Assembly (NCBI RefSeq): GCF_014836845.1
Contig: NZ_JACSQA010000022.1
Span: 1 to 55,822 of the forward strand
Source of the DNA: Ureibacillus galli
GTDB taxonomy: Bacteria; Bacillota; Bacilli; Bacillales_A; Planococcaceae
DNA length: 55,822 nucleotides
Direction of reading: 5' to 3'
The position numbers were made by a program, and so were the translations under genes. Positions 42,740 through 51,403 of this stretch are shown here, one piece after another. Within the stretch, counting starts at the first letter, position 1, and every line of letters starts with the position of its first letter. The notes beneath the pieces were generated by a model. It was not told where the DNA came from, ran no database searches, and worked only from the letters and a program-made list of their open reading frames with translations.

Positions 42740-45037
42740 TCAATTGGATTTTCCACTTACTACTTGTTCGCGTAATAGCGTTGCGGCCTTTACCATATTT
42801 TTGAGGGCTGCGATTGTTTCAGACTCCTGTCTCGTTTTTAATCCACAGTCCGGATTAATCCAAAATTGCTCTTTTGAAATGACTTGTAAACTTTCTTCTA
42901 ATATTTTCATCATTTCCGATACATCAGGTACCCGCGGGCTATGGATATCATAAACACCCAAACCAATCCCTAATTCATATGGATACTCTTTAAGTGAAGA
43001 AATTAACTCGCCATGACTTCTAGACGTTTCTAATGAAATGACATCGGCATCTAATGCACGAATCGGGTCAATAAAGTCATTAAATTCGCAATAACACATA
43101 TGTGTATGAATTTGCGTCTCATTTTTCACACTCGAAGTAGCTAATTTAAATGCATTGACCGCCCACGTTAAATAATTAGACCAATTTTCTTGGCGAAGAG
43201 GTAAGCCTTCTCTTAAGGCTGGTTCATCGACTTGGATAATGGCGATACCAGCTTCTTCTAAGGCTTGAATTTCTTGTCGTAGCGCTAAAGCGAGTTGTTT
43301 TGCAACGACTTCTTTTGGAACATCATTTCTAACAAATGACCAATTTAAAATGGTAACAGGACCCGTTAACATTCCTTTTACATGTTTGTCAGTTAGCTTC
43401 TGTGCAAATACCACTTCTTTAACGGTCATCGGGTTTGTCCACTCAACATCTCCATAAATGATTGGTGGTTTCACACAACGGGAACCATAAGAAACAACCC
43501 ACGCATTTTCAGTAATCGCAAATCCCGTTAATTTTTCTCCAAAAAACTCTACCATGTCTGTCCGTTCGAATTCACCATGCACCAATATATCTAATCCGAT
43601 TTCTTCTTGAATCCTAACCCAACGTGCCATTTCTTTTTCAATAAAGTGGGCATATAATTCATCAGTTAATTGTTTTTTACGCCACGCAGCTCGGGTCTTT
43701 TTCAATTCAACGGTCTGTGGGAAACTACCGATTGTTGTTGTAGGGAAATCTGGTAACTCCAATGCTTGTTTTTGAATATCCCTACGTTGTTCATATGGAA
43801 GAGCCCTCATATAATCCTGATCTGTCACCGATTTTAACAAACTTTGCACATTCCGATTTTGTCTTACCGGATGAGCTGCAAGGTTTCCTATGGCTACCAT
43901 ACTTTCTGAAACGACCTTTTCTTTCATCCATTGTTGCTTTTTTATAAAGTGAGTTATATGGACAAGTTCACTAATTTTTTCATCTGCAAAGGCGAGGGCA
44001 TTTAATAGAACTGGTTCTAGCTTTTGTTCATTAACAGTAGTAACCGGAACATGTTGTAAACTGCAAGAAGATCCAATCCAAACAGATTGAACATTACTTA
44101 ACTGCAATACACTCTGTATGTCAGCTACAACTTCCGCTATATTAGCAGCCCAAATATCACGCCCATTAATGCAGCCAATTCCTAATACTTTATCATTAGG
44201 GAATCCATGTTGACGTATGGCATTAATATTTTCTCTTTTCCCATGAACAAAATCTAAACCGATTCCCGCCACTGGTAGTTTTGATAATCTTTCATAAGAT
44301 GTTAATGCTTCAAAGTAAGTTTGTACCATGATGTTCGCCGTTGGAACACTTTCTACTAGCTGTTTGTATAGTTCCTCTACAAGTTTTACCTCATCCTCTG
44401 ATAATGATTTTGTCAAGGATGGTTCCTCCAACTGAATCCACTCCGCTCCAGCGTCTACCAATTGTTGGATTACTTCTGCATAAAGTGGTAGTAACTGTAA
44501 AATAAAGCTAGCTCGTGATTGATGATCATAACCTTTCGTTAAATCAATAAACGTATAAGGACCTATGAAAGTCGGTTTCGTCATGATATCCAGTTCGTTT
44601 TTTGCTTCTAAAAAATATTCTAATATTTTATTTTGCGATAGCTCTAGTCTAGCACCTTCATATTCCGGAACAATATAGTGATAATTCGTATTAAACCATT
44701 TGGTCATTTCACATGCTACGACGTTCTTTGCACCCCGTGCCATTGCATAATAACGTGTTAATGCTGTCTCATTTTCCATCGTTTGATAACGGGAAGGAAC
44801 AAGACCAAACATAACAGCTAAATCTAACATACGATCATATAAAGTAAAGTCACCAACTGTAATATAGTCGATTCCTAATGCTCGTTGACGTTGAATATTT
44901 TGTAAACGGAGTTCCTTTAACTGTTCTTGAAACTGCTCCTCAGAAATCTCCCTTTTCCAAAAACTTTCTACAACCCTTTTCCATTGTCGGTTTTCACCAA
45001 TATACGGATAACCCACTACTGTACTAATAACATCCAT
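42740..45037 (-). CDS. metE: Cobalamin-independent methionine synthase MetE
   Basis: The 765-residue enzyme transfers a methyl group from 5-methyl-tetrahydropteroyltri-glutamate to homocysteine. Zinc ligands sit at His646 and Cys648 ('HTHMCYC'), Glu670 ('LETSRS') and Cys731 ('NPDCGLKTR'), each five residues past the E. coli numbering. The N-terminal duplicate barrel (1-380) is complete. Behind a cobalamin riboswitch, so it should be off when B12 is available. Ends about 190 bases before a terminator. Confidence 0.94.
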   Translation of the reverse strand: MDVISTVVGYPYIGENRQWKRVVESFWKREISEEQFQEQLKELRLQNIQRQRALGIDYITVGDFTLYDRMLDLAVMFGLVPSRYQTMENETALTRYYAMARGAKNVVACEMTKWFNTNYHYIVPEYEGARLELSQNKILEYFLEAKNELDIMTKPTFIGPYTFIDLTKGYDHQSRASFILQLLPLYAEVIQQLVDAGAEWIQLEEPSLTKSLSEDEVKLVEELYKQLVESVPTANIMVQTYFEALTSYERLSKLPVAGIGLDFVHGKRENINAIRQHGFPNDKVLGIGCINGRDIWAANIAEVVADIQSVLQLSNVQSVWIGSSCSLQHVPVTTVNEQKLEPVLLNALAFADEKISELVHITHFIKKQQWMKEKVVSESMVAIGNLAAHPVRQNRNVQSLLKSVTDQDYMRALPYEQRRDIQKQALELPDFPTTTIGSFPQTVELKKTRAAWRKKQLTDELYAHFIEKEMARWVRIQEEIGLDILVHGEFERTDMVEFFGEKLTGFAITENAWVVSYGSRCVKPPIIYGDVEWTNPMTVKEVVFAQKLTDKHVKGMLTGPVTILNWSFVRNDVPKEVVAKQLALALRQEIQALEEAGIAIIQVDEPALREGLPLRQENWSNYLTWAVNAFKLATSSVKNETQIHTHMCYCEFNDFIDPIRALDADVISLETSRSHGELISSLKEYPYELGIGLGVYDIHSPRVPDVSEMMKILEESLQVISKEQFWINPDCGLKTRQESETIAALKNMVKAATLLREQVVSGKSN

Positions 45038-45073
45038 TTTGATAAGCCTCCTTTATTTTTTACATAACCCAAA

Positions 45074-45107
45074 TAAAAAAGCTATTCCTGAATTCAGAAA
45101 TAGCTTT
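45074..45107 (-). terminator. Riboswitch expression-platform terminator before metE
   Basis: AAAGCTATTCCTG with CAGAAATAGCTTT (one mismatch) and a T-rich minus-strand tail, between the aptamer and metE. A further hairpin (CGTAAAAAG/CTTTTTACG, 45131-45153) upstream of it may be part of the switch. Confidence 0.8.
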
Positions 45108-45210
45108 GGACTTATCTATGCATAGTTAAAAAAGCGTAAAAAGTTCACTTTTTACGTTCATTTCGCACAGAACACCACCTATTTCCACGTAGGTATTTGG
45201 TGTGTACTAG

Positions 45211-45345
45211 AATTAGGCAGGTCTCCTGACTTTTCATCAACACAAGTCAATGCCTTCCCATTTACACAGTGGCATCTATTGACTTGCTCCGAATTCACAG
45301 TTGCGGGACAGTGTTGGATTTTCACCAAGCTTCCCTTTTAAGCTT
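45211..45345 (-). promoter_or_regulatory. Cobalamin (B12) riboswitch upstream of metE
   Basis: Minus-strand aptamer with B12-box segment 'GTCAGGAGACCTGCC' and core 'CCCGCAACTGTGAATTC', 'GCCACTGTG', 'GGGAAGGC', all in class order. A TATAAT-like -10 lies near 45391-45396 on the minus strand. Placed before a B12-independent methionine synthase, the established setting for this riboswitch. Confidence 0.88.
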
Positions 45346-45556
45346 ATTCTCATAAGCACCTATTCTTACACGTTATGTAATTATTATGTATTATACCTAA
45401 AAAACAAAGGGATTGAAATATTCAAACTATTATTTTAGAAAAGAATTCCATTTTCAACAGCCCTTGTCAAAGAGCTATTTGTACATATATGGTTTACCTA
45501 ACACCATAAAAACCAAAGCCATATTAACTCTTCTAACGACCTTTCTTTTCATTTTG

Positions 45557-46180
45557 TTAACTTACTTTTCTTCTACGTTTTTGCATCGTTATTAAAGCAA
45601 AGCCAACTAATAATAAAACAAGATCTACCATTATATAAGTAAAGGTATTTGTAGCTGTCTTAGGTAACATAAATCCTTTACTATCAAGAGCTTTACGAGC
45701 TTCTTTTAATGTATCTAACGCTTCGTCAACTTCTGACTGAGTAGCATGTGGGTCTGCTAAAACTTTTTTAGCATGCTCTAATGCTTCTGCGTACTTCTTC
45801 CAACTTGCTTCTGTATAATCGGATGCTTTTAATTTATTTGACTTACTTACTTCTTCCACAGGAAGTGCTTTATTAACCGTTAATGCTTCACGAGCTTTTA
45901 CTAGTGATGCTAAAGCTTCTTCTACTTCCGATTGAGTAGCATTTGGATCTGCTAGTACTTTTTTAGCATGTTCTAATGCTTCCTCGTATTTCTTCCAGCT
46001 TTCTTTTGTATAATCCGATGCTTTTAATTGATCGGATTTACTTACCTCTTCTTCAAGGGGTGCTTTATTGACCACCAGTAGCCCCTTCTTCAAAATTACT
46101 ATTCGGTAGTGGAGCTGATAAATCAATTTGAAGTGCTTTACCTTCTCCGTTGTCTTCATTATTTACAAAGGTAGTATTTT
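45557..46180 (-). pseudogene. Remnant of an LPXTG-anchored surface protein with two FIVAR repeats
   Basis: The readable frame carries two near-identical repeats of about 60 residues ('LKASDYTKESWKKYEEALEHAKKVLADP...' and its copy with 'TEASWKKYAEAL'), the FIVAR module of cell-surface proteins, followed by 'MLPKTATN' (an LPXTA-type sortase signal), a hydrophobic helix and 'QKRRRKVS' basic tail. Upstream the correct frame 'NNEDNGEGKALQIDLSAPLPNSNFEEG' ends at a stop, after a one-frame shift, and the remaining N-terminal domains and signal peptide are absent. It is a decayed C-terminal portion. Confidence 0.75.
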
Positions 46181-46507
46181 AATAGGAGATAACCTTAAAA
46201 ATAAAAGTGGTTTTTTATTTGATGTTCTAAAATTTACAAACTATCATTTTATTAAAGTCAATATATATAAGGAGATGTCAAAGATGAGATTTGTTGTCGT
46301 CGATTTTCTATCATAAACTTAAACACTTATAGAACTCTTTTATTTTCTTAAAGTATTCTTAATCAACGTCAAAATATTTAAGATCTATAACAAAAGAATC
46401 ATTTAAAATTGGACTACTAATTTAGGAGATAACCAACTACCCTCACCGAGCATTCCTGTTTTTTGATAAGCTAAATAGGAAGTGATGAATTGAGGGAGGT
46501 ATTATTT
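46181..46507. other. Intergenic region before the MazG-like gene
   Basis: About 330 bases, AT-rich. It holds nine codons 'MRFVVVDFLS' behind AAGGAG at 46285, too short to call as a gene. No terminator or clear promoter seen. Confidence 0.3.
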
Positions 46508-46831
46508 GTGAATGTAAATGAATTTCAAGAATGGGTGAAAGCTTATTATGAGAAAAGAGGTTGGTCAGAATTAGATATATTTATTCGAATCGGCTTTTTA
46601 ACTGAAGAAACTGGAGAAGTTGCCCGCGCAATTCGAACACTTGAAATTGGTAGGGATCGACCAGATGAAAGTAAGGGAACTTTAGAACAACAAAAACAAG
46701 AATTAACAGAAGAACTCGGGGATGTATTAGGTAATCTTATTGTAATTGCTAACAAATATGATATTTCTTTAGAAGAAATTTTTCATTCACATCGTGATAA
46801 ATTAGATAAGCGATATCAACTACAAGAATAA
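46508..46831 (+). CDS. MazG-like nucleotide pyrophosphohydrolase
   Basis: The 107 residues have the all-alpha NTP-PPase EExxE..ExxD pattern: 'LTEETGEVARAIR' and 'EELTEELGDVLGNLIVIANKY'. Cleaves NTPs to NMP and PPi; in Bacillus such short MazG proteins house-clean abnormal dNTPs. GTG start, GGGAGG eight bases upstream; a longer frame from a TTG (46490) is not supported. Confidence 0.82.
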   Translation: MNVNEFQEWVKAYYEKRGWSELDIFIRIGFLTEETGEVARAIRTLEIGRDRPDESKGTLEQQKQELTEELGDVLGNLIVIANKYDISLEEIFHSHRDKLDKRYQLQE

Positions 46832-46875
46832 CTTTTGTTTTAATCACATAATTGAATTGAAATTTTTACATAAAA

Positions 46876-46917
46876 AAATCTCTTTAGAAAAGCAAATTTC
46901 TAAAGAGGTTTTTCTTT
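46876..46917. terminator. Bidirectional terminator between mazG-like and DUF523 genes
   Basis: TCTCTTTAGAAA with TTTCTAAAGAGG stem, T tails on both strands, between convergent genes. Confidence 0.85.
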
Positions 46918-46945
46918 TATAAACTTTAATATATAATGCTTCTTA

Positions 46946-47407
46946 TTATTCATCTACTAATTTTTCTAACTCTCGCTCAGAAATAACATTAATACCATGA
47001 GATTCTAATAACGCCGTCGTTACACCGACTCCGTTTATTTGTTCTCCTATAAACTTGCCGTTATATATTTTTTGACTACCACAAGATGGGCTAAATTCTT
47101 TCAACACTACATATGTAGCTTTCATTTCTTTTGCTATTTCTAGTGTTTTTTTAGCACCCTTTAAATATAATTCTGTCACGTCATTTCCAGAACGTTCAAT
47201 TACTTTTGCTTTTCCTGCCAAAACATCAAATCCATCACCATTCATAATCTCAGCTGGTTCTCTAGGTGTGACAAAACCACCTAATAATTCCGGACAAATC
47301 GGGATAGCTTTCTGATCATCAATTAATTTTTGGATGGTACTATCCAAACATGACGTACCGTTGTATCTCACTGGGTTTCCAGCTAAACAAGAGCTCACTA
47401 AAATCAT
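46946..47407 (-). CDS. DUF523 protein, TudS-like
   Basis: The 153 residues have the DUF523 hallmarks: 'VSSCLAGNPVRYNG' (Cys7), 'PICPELLGGF' (Cys38) and 'FSPSCGS' (Cys109). In TudS, a DUF523 protein, such cysteines hold a [4Fe-4S] cluster that removes sulfur from thiouracil. The same chemistry is likely but the substrate is not proven. Single-gene unit. Confidence 0.82.
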   Translation of the reverse strand: MILVSSCLAGNPVRYNGTSCLDSTIQKLIDDQKAIPICPELLGGFVTPREPAEIMNGDGFDVLAGKAKVIERSGNDVTELYLKGAKKTLEIAKEMKATYVVLKEFSPSCGSQKIYNGKFIGEQINGVGVTTALLESHGINVISERELEKLVDE

Positions 47408-47668
47408 ACGACTTCCACATCCTATTTAAACAACACTATCGCCTATTTCACGATTAGTATCTAGTTTCTTTTCATTATACTACAAACTAACGGTGCCCCA
47501 AATTTGTTTGAAGTTTATTGATAATCCAAAAAATAATCTCTCGTGGCTAAATCAAAAAAATATACTAGATTCCTGATTGTAATGGGATTTAGTCTTTTTC
47601 TATTTTAAGAAGAATATAATTAGTTTATAGAAGCATACAATTGAAAACCATTTTTTAGGAGGATATTT

Positions 47669-48172
47669 ATGTTCCAAACATTAGACCATTTTATACGATC
47701 TTGGGAATTTGAAGCAGATGCTACACAAAGAATACTAAATCATTTAACAGATGAATCACTAAAACAGGAAATAACATCAGAGAATTGGACATTAGGGCGT
47801 ATTGCTTGGCATACGGTTACTGCTATTCGAATTATTACTTCAAATACTAACTTATCGTTCGAAGCTCCCAATCAAGACTATCCCGTTCCTACTTCAGCTA
47901 AATTTATAGCAGATCGTTATCATCAAGCAAGTAGCACATTTTTGGAGGCTATAAAAAGCCAATGGACTGACAATACAATGAATGAAGTGATTGATTTTAT
48001 AGGTCAACAAATCCCCATTGGTTCTCTGCTATTGTTTTTACTCCAACACCAAAGCCATCATCGAGGACAAATGACCGTTCTAATGCGGCAGGCAGGATTA
48101 GTTGTTCCAGGCATTTATGGTCCCTCAAAAGAGGAGTGGGCAAAATTTGGTATGGAAGCCCCCAAAATGTAG
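47669..48172 (+). CDS. DinB-superfamily protein
   Basis: A 167-residue four-helix bundle; metal-site His candidates in 'LGRIAWHTVTAIRI' and 'LLQHQSHHRGQMTVLMRQAGL', where the HxxHH-like 'HQSHHRGQ' is the C-terminal DinB signature. The fourth DinB-type protein in this window. Substrate unknown. AGGAGG ribosome site. Confidence 0.8.
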   Translation: MFQTLDHFIRSWEFEADATQRILNHLTDESLKQEITSENWTLGRIAWHTVTAIRIITSNTNLSFEAPNQDYPVPTSAKFIADRYHQASSTFLEAIKSQWTDNTMNEVIDFIGQQIPIGSLLLFLLQHQSHHRGQMTVLMRQAGLVVPGIYGPSKEEWAKFGMEAPKM

Positions 48173-48292
48173 TGCATTACATTTTACAGAAATTGAAACC
48201 AGTAATTTTATTCAAGATTGCTAATTTATCAATCCTCTTAGTTTTTTAGTAAACGTACTAAGGGAAAGAATAGATAGACCCATAAAATATCT

Positions 48293-48321
48293 GCCATCTA
48301 CATTAAGTAGATGGCCTTTTT
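48293..48321 (+). terminator. Terminator after the DinB gene
   Basis: GCCATCTAC and GTAGATGGC perfect 9-bp stem with a five-base loop, then T5. Confidence 0.9.
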
Positions 48322-48549
48322 AATTCCATTGCTCATTTGAATAACCTCTTGATTCTTTACTACAATTAATCGTTTTTTCATAGAATCCTTTTAAACCCTC
48401 TTTTTCTACGGACTGCTTCTGCCTTCTCTGAAGTGAATTTTAAGAATTCTTTTATCATGACATATCTTTTATCTTTTCTCACAGCATACGAATCTATAGT
48501 ATAAAGGATGTATTCTTATATAAATGAAGAAAAAGACTATAATCCCAGT
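48322..48549. other. Intergenic region with a possible binding-protein fragment
   Basis: About 230 bases between the DinB terminator and the c-di-GMP operon promoter. On the minus strand 48378-48497 reads 'VRKDKRYVMIKEFLKFTSEKAEAVRRKRGF' without a start codon, reminiscent of the C-terminal end of ABC-type substrate-binding proteins. It is too short to be sure and is probably a relic or chance. Confidence 0.3.
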
Positions 48550-48578
48550 TCGACAAATTTTTTCAAGTAATTTATAAT
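48550..48578 (+). promoter_or_regulatory. SigA-type promoter of the c-di-GMP riboswitch transcript
   Basis: TCGACA is followed after 17 bases by a perfect TATAAT, 55 bases upstream of the aptamer. Confidence 0.7.
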
Positions 48579-48627
48579 GTAATAGTAATACAATGACATA
48601 TGATATTAGTGCTATTTCTTAAAAACT

Positions 48628-48710
48628 GAAAAAGGCAAACTTATCGAAAGGTAGGGACGCAAAGCTACGAGTCTAAAATCCTATTGGATAAAGATAGTCG
48701 GGTTGCCAAT
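48628..48710 (+). promoter_or_regulatory. Cyclic-di-GMP-I (GEMM-I) riboswitch
   Basis: Sequence carries the invariant pieces in order: 'AAAGGCAAAC', the GAAA tetraloop in 'TATCGAAAGGTA', 'GGGACGCAAAGC', the linking 'GAGTCTAAAATC' and the closing 'GTCGGGTTGCC', pairing with the initial GGC. The arrangement and lengths match the c-di-GMP-I class closely. A Rho-independent terminator follows by 24 bases. It should regulate the operon by transcription readthrough in response to c-di-GMP. Confidence 0.9.
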
Positions 48711-48728
48711 CTTAATTAATCCTTATTT

Positions 48729-48761
48729 GGCTATCCTTATCGACATCTAGGATAGTTTTTT
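48729..48761 (+). terminator. Expression-platform terminator of the c-di-GMP riboswitch
   Basis: CTATCCT (48731-48737) and AGGATAG (48749-48755), followed by six T. It lies 24 bases after the aptamer and 78 bases before the first gene. Confidence 0.88.
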
Positions 48762-48792
48762 GTTGCACTTTTAAGAAGGGAATGTGCAAAAA

Positions 48793-48820
48793 TTGACAAT
48801 GATAAGTAGTAGATTATAAC
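48793..48820 (+). promoter_or_regulatory. Second promoter between riboswitch terminator and first gene
   Basis: TTGACA and TATAAC with a 16-base spacer, nearly consensus, beginning downstream of the terminator. Transcription from it would avoid the riboswitch and start close to the AAAGGAG ribosome site. If active it gives c-di-GMP-independent expression. Confidence 0.55.
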
Positions 48821-48838
48821 AAAAAAGGAGTTTGTAAG

Positions 48839-49207
48839 ATGATAGTGGTTGACAAAAAGAAATACAAAATGGCCATTAATGAAGTGGCGAAGGAAGTTCA
48901 TGTGCAGGTAATCGGATTAATGAGGGAAGAAGATGCAGAAGGTTATATGGTTGATTTACAAGATACGATTAATAAAGTACCAAGACATGAATATACGTTT
49001 GTTGTCGATGGAACTCACCAAACACCTGTCCCGTCAAAGGTTGTTCCCCAGTTAGAACAAACGATGCAATTTTATTCTAGCCTAGGCTTTAAAAATGTCC
49101 TTGTAGTAAAACCTAAATCTAAAATTGCTCAAGTACAAATTCGAAATGCTCTTGAAAGAATTGATTTCACAGGTACGTTTATCGATAAAGTACAACACTC
49201 TCTATAA
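48839..49207 (+). CDS. STAS-like small protein, first gene of the c-di-GMP operon
   Basis: The 122 residues resemble a STAS (anti-sigma-antagonist-like) domain: 'YTFVVDGTHQTPVPSKVVPQLEQTMQFYSSLGFKNVLVVKP' gives the alternating strand-helix pattern with a central acidic and Thr/Ser loop, and 'IRNALERIDFTGTFID' the last helix. No partner anti-sigma factor or kinase is in the operon. Function inferred only: a regulatory adaptor for the methyl-accepting protein, perhaps. AAAGGAG ribosome site. Confidence 0.6.
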   Translation: MIVVDKKKYKMAINEVAKEVHVQVIGLMREEDAEGYMVDLQDTINKVPRHEYTFVVDGTHQTPVPSKVVPQLEQTMQFYSSLGFKNVLVVKPKSKIAQVQIRNALERIDFTGTFIDKVQHSL

Positions 49208-49261
49208 TAGGTCCAATTGAAAGGAATTTTTTTAATTTTCAATTTGAAAGGAAGATCCTTA

Positions 49262-49972
49262 ATGCAAACAACACAAGAGTTATATACATACGAAATTATA
49301 ACGAAGGAACAACCTGACTTAATTCAGAAAGCAGCTGAGTGTCTAGCTCGTACCTTCATCGGCGTAGATGTTTCAGGGAAATGGGTTCAAGAACCAATGG
49401 TAGGTCAATTAAATATCGATTATGAAGATTTTTATCAATTTACAAAGGACTATTTAGACTCCACTGTAGAACAAGGATATTGCGCAATCGCACAAGATAT
49501 TCATCAGAATGTGGTAGGTGTTCTTGCTGGAGATACAAATGCACCAGAGATTATCGGTGAAGATATATTTGAAGGTTCTTTTTATGATATGAATGTCATT
49601 CTTCGAGTTCTTGAAGATGTAGATAAACGTTTCATGGAAGATTACAAAAAACGAAACGGGAAAGACATTGAAGACGGAGAGTTATTACACCTCTTCATGT
49701 TAGGAGTTATCGCTGAACATGACCGTCATGAGATTATTCAGCAATTAGGAGAAAAATTGATAGCAAGGGCGCAATCACAAGGGGTGAAGGCGGTTTTAGG
49801 TGAAGCGACAAACCCGAAGTCGCTACGAGTAATGGAAAAATATCATAATATGAAAAAATATATTGATTTACAAGGCAATTATATTGTTCATAAATATCAG
49901 GACAATAGCAAGTTAAATGGAATTCCTACAAGTGTTGCAGATGGTACATATATCATTATAAGAGAACTATAA
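49262..49972 (+). CDS. GNAT-fold acyltransferase, second gene of the c-di-GMP operon
   Basis: A 236-residue acyltransferase. The start is the ATG following AAAGGAAG; an upstream frame adds 15 residues without a site. The acyl-CoA motif region 'LGEKLIARAQSQGVKAVLGEATNPKSLRVMEKY' lies at about 165-200, and the long N-terminal part ('CLARTFIGVDVSGKWVQEPMVGQL') is unusual for a plain GNAT, resembling acyl-amino-acid or polyamine acyltransferases. Substrate unknown. 54 bases from the first gene. Confidence 0.65.
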   Translation: MQTTQELYTYEIITKEQPDLIQKAAECLARTFIGVDVSGKWVQEPMVGQLNIDYEDFYQFTKDYLDSTVEQGYCAIAQDIHQNVVGVLAGDTNAPEIIGEDIFEGSFYDMNVILRVLEDVDKRFMEDYKKRNGKDIEDGELLHLFMLGVIAEHDRHEIIQQLGEKLIARAQSQGVKAVLGEATNPKSLRVMEKYHNMKKYIDLQGNYIVHKYQDNSKLNGIPTSVADGTYIIIREL

Positions 49973-50017
49973 ATATTGCTAATTCAATAATAATAGGCGT
50001 TAGGAGATTTGTTTATT

Positions 50018-51184
50018 ATGGAAGCTATTATGCTAGGTATAATTGTGGTCTTATTGGGGGTATCGGTATATTTTGCTTATAAATACTATTCGCTAAAACA
50101 TCACCCTCAAGTTAATAAAGAATTACTAAATGCAATGAAAGAAATCTCAGCAGGTAATATGATTCCTGTTGATGAAAAAAGTTCTAATCATACAGCCTTC
50201 AATCAACTAATTGAATTTTTCAGCAGTGTAAGAGAAAAGTTTTTTTCCTTTTCAAAAGATGTACAGGATAAAGGGAAAAATCTCGCAGAAATTGGTGAAT
50301 ATGCTTCTGAAAAAGCGGATATTGTTCGAGCGGCAATTGATGAGGTAGGTAGAGGATTAGAGAAACAATTAATCGCTACAGAGGAAAGCGCCGCATCTAT
50401 GGAAGAAATCTCACAAGCGATTGATGATTTATCGGTACGATCAAACCAAATTTCGGAACAATCGAACGCTACATTAGAATTGACTCAAGAAGGAAACGAG
50501 AAGTTAAAGGATTCTTTAGTAAAAATGGAGCAGTTTAATCAAACTGTAAATACAACATTTGATGCCATAAATAAACTTGGAGAAAAATCTCGGGAAATCG
50601 GCCTTATTGTAAAGGTAATTACGGAGATTTCAGAACAGATTAATTTATTGGCATTGAATGCGGCCATAGAAGCTGCCCGCGCGGGTGAACACGGTAAAGG
50701 ATTTGCAGTTGTTGCAGATGAGGTTCGTAAATTAGCAGAACAAACACGACAATCTTCTTCTGAAGTATCGAATATTGTGAAGAATATACAGGTAGAAACG
50801 GAAGTAGTTGTTAAGTCCATGAAGCAAGGAACGGAAGAATTTAAAGAGACAAATAATACGATTGTAGAGGTTGGAACAATGTTCGAAAAGATTCTATCTA
50901 CTACAAAAATTATTGCTGAGAATAACGAAAATTCTTCTGCAAGTACAGAAGAATTATCTTCTGCTACTCAACAAATCATGGCAACAATTGTTGAGATAGC
51001 TTCTATTTCTCGTGAATCTGTTGAAATGTTTGAAGAGTTAATCGAAATTAGTGATGATGAATTGGATACAATGCAAAAACTTGTTCAAGAAGCAAAAAAT
51101 CTTATCGAGTTAAAAGATCATGTAAACAAATTACTATTTGCCTCGGATCATGTTGGTGAAACTGTAGAAGCTAAAGTGAGTTAA
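50018..51184 (+). CDS. Sensorless methyl-accepting signalling protein
   Basis: The 388 residues start with a single membrane segment ('[26 protein letters not shown]'), followed by a HAMP-like or coiled-coil stretch and a complete methyl-accepting signalling domain (MCP signal) with hairpin tip '[38 protein letters not shown]'. No extracellular ligand domain is present, so inputs should be cytosolic, possibly through the two upstream proteins. It should connect to CheA/CheW. ATG start preceded by TAGGAGA; a TTG nine bases upstream is less likely. Confidence 0.82.
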   Translation: MEAIMLGIIVVLLGVSVYFAYKYYSLKHHPQVNKELLNAMKEISAGNMIPVDEKSSNHTAFNQLIEFFSSVREKFFSFSKDVQDKGKNLAEIGEYASEKADIVRAAIDEVGRGLEKQLIATEESAASMEEISQAIDDLSVRSNQISEQSNATLELTQEGNEKLKDSLVKMEQFNQTVNTTFDAINKLGEKSREIGLIVKVITEISEQINLLALNAAIEAARAGEHGKGFAVVADEVRKLAEQTRQSSSEVSNIVKNIQVETEVVVKSMKQGTEEFKETNNTIVEVGTMFEKILSTTKIIAENNENSSASTEELSSATQQIMATIVEIASISRESVEMFEELIEISDDELDTMQKLVQEAKNLIELKDHVNKLLFASDHVGETVEAKVS

Positions 51185-51240
51185 TATATAAGCTCAATAT
51201 AGCAATATCAAGATAATCACCTTGCTGGCTTATATAAATA

Positions 51241-51287
51241 AAAGCGCTTCTCATAGGTTAATGCAACTTGTGGGAAGCTTTATTTTT
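51241..51287 (+). terminator. Terminator after the methyl-accepting protein
   Basis: Arms AAAGCGCTTCTCATA and TGTGGGAAGCTTT pair with a few mismatches, followed by a T-rich tail. It marks the end of the c-di-GMP-controlled operon before the PLP decarboxylase. Confidence 0.65.
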
Positions 51288-51403
51288 GTGCAAGGCAAAA
51301 CTATAACAAACTACCTTTCCGACGTAAGGAGTTAATCGATAGAATTCTATGTTCCATGAAATATAACAACAACTTCTAGTATAAACAGCAAGGAGGTAAC
51401 TGC

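Noticed and set aside
46285-46317. Nine-residue ORF behind AAGGAG
   Set aside because: Too short, no partner, no structure around it.
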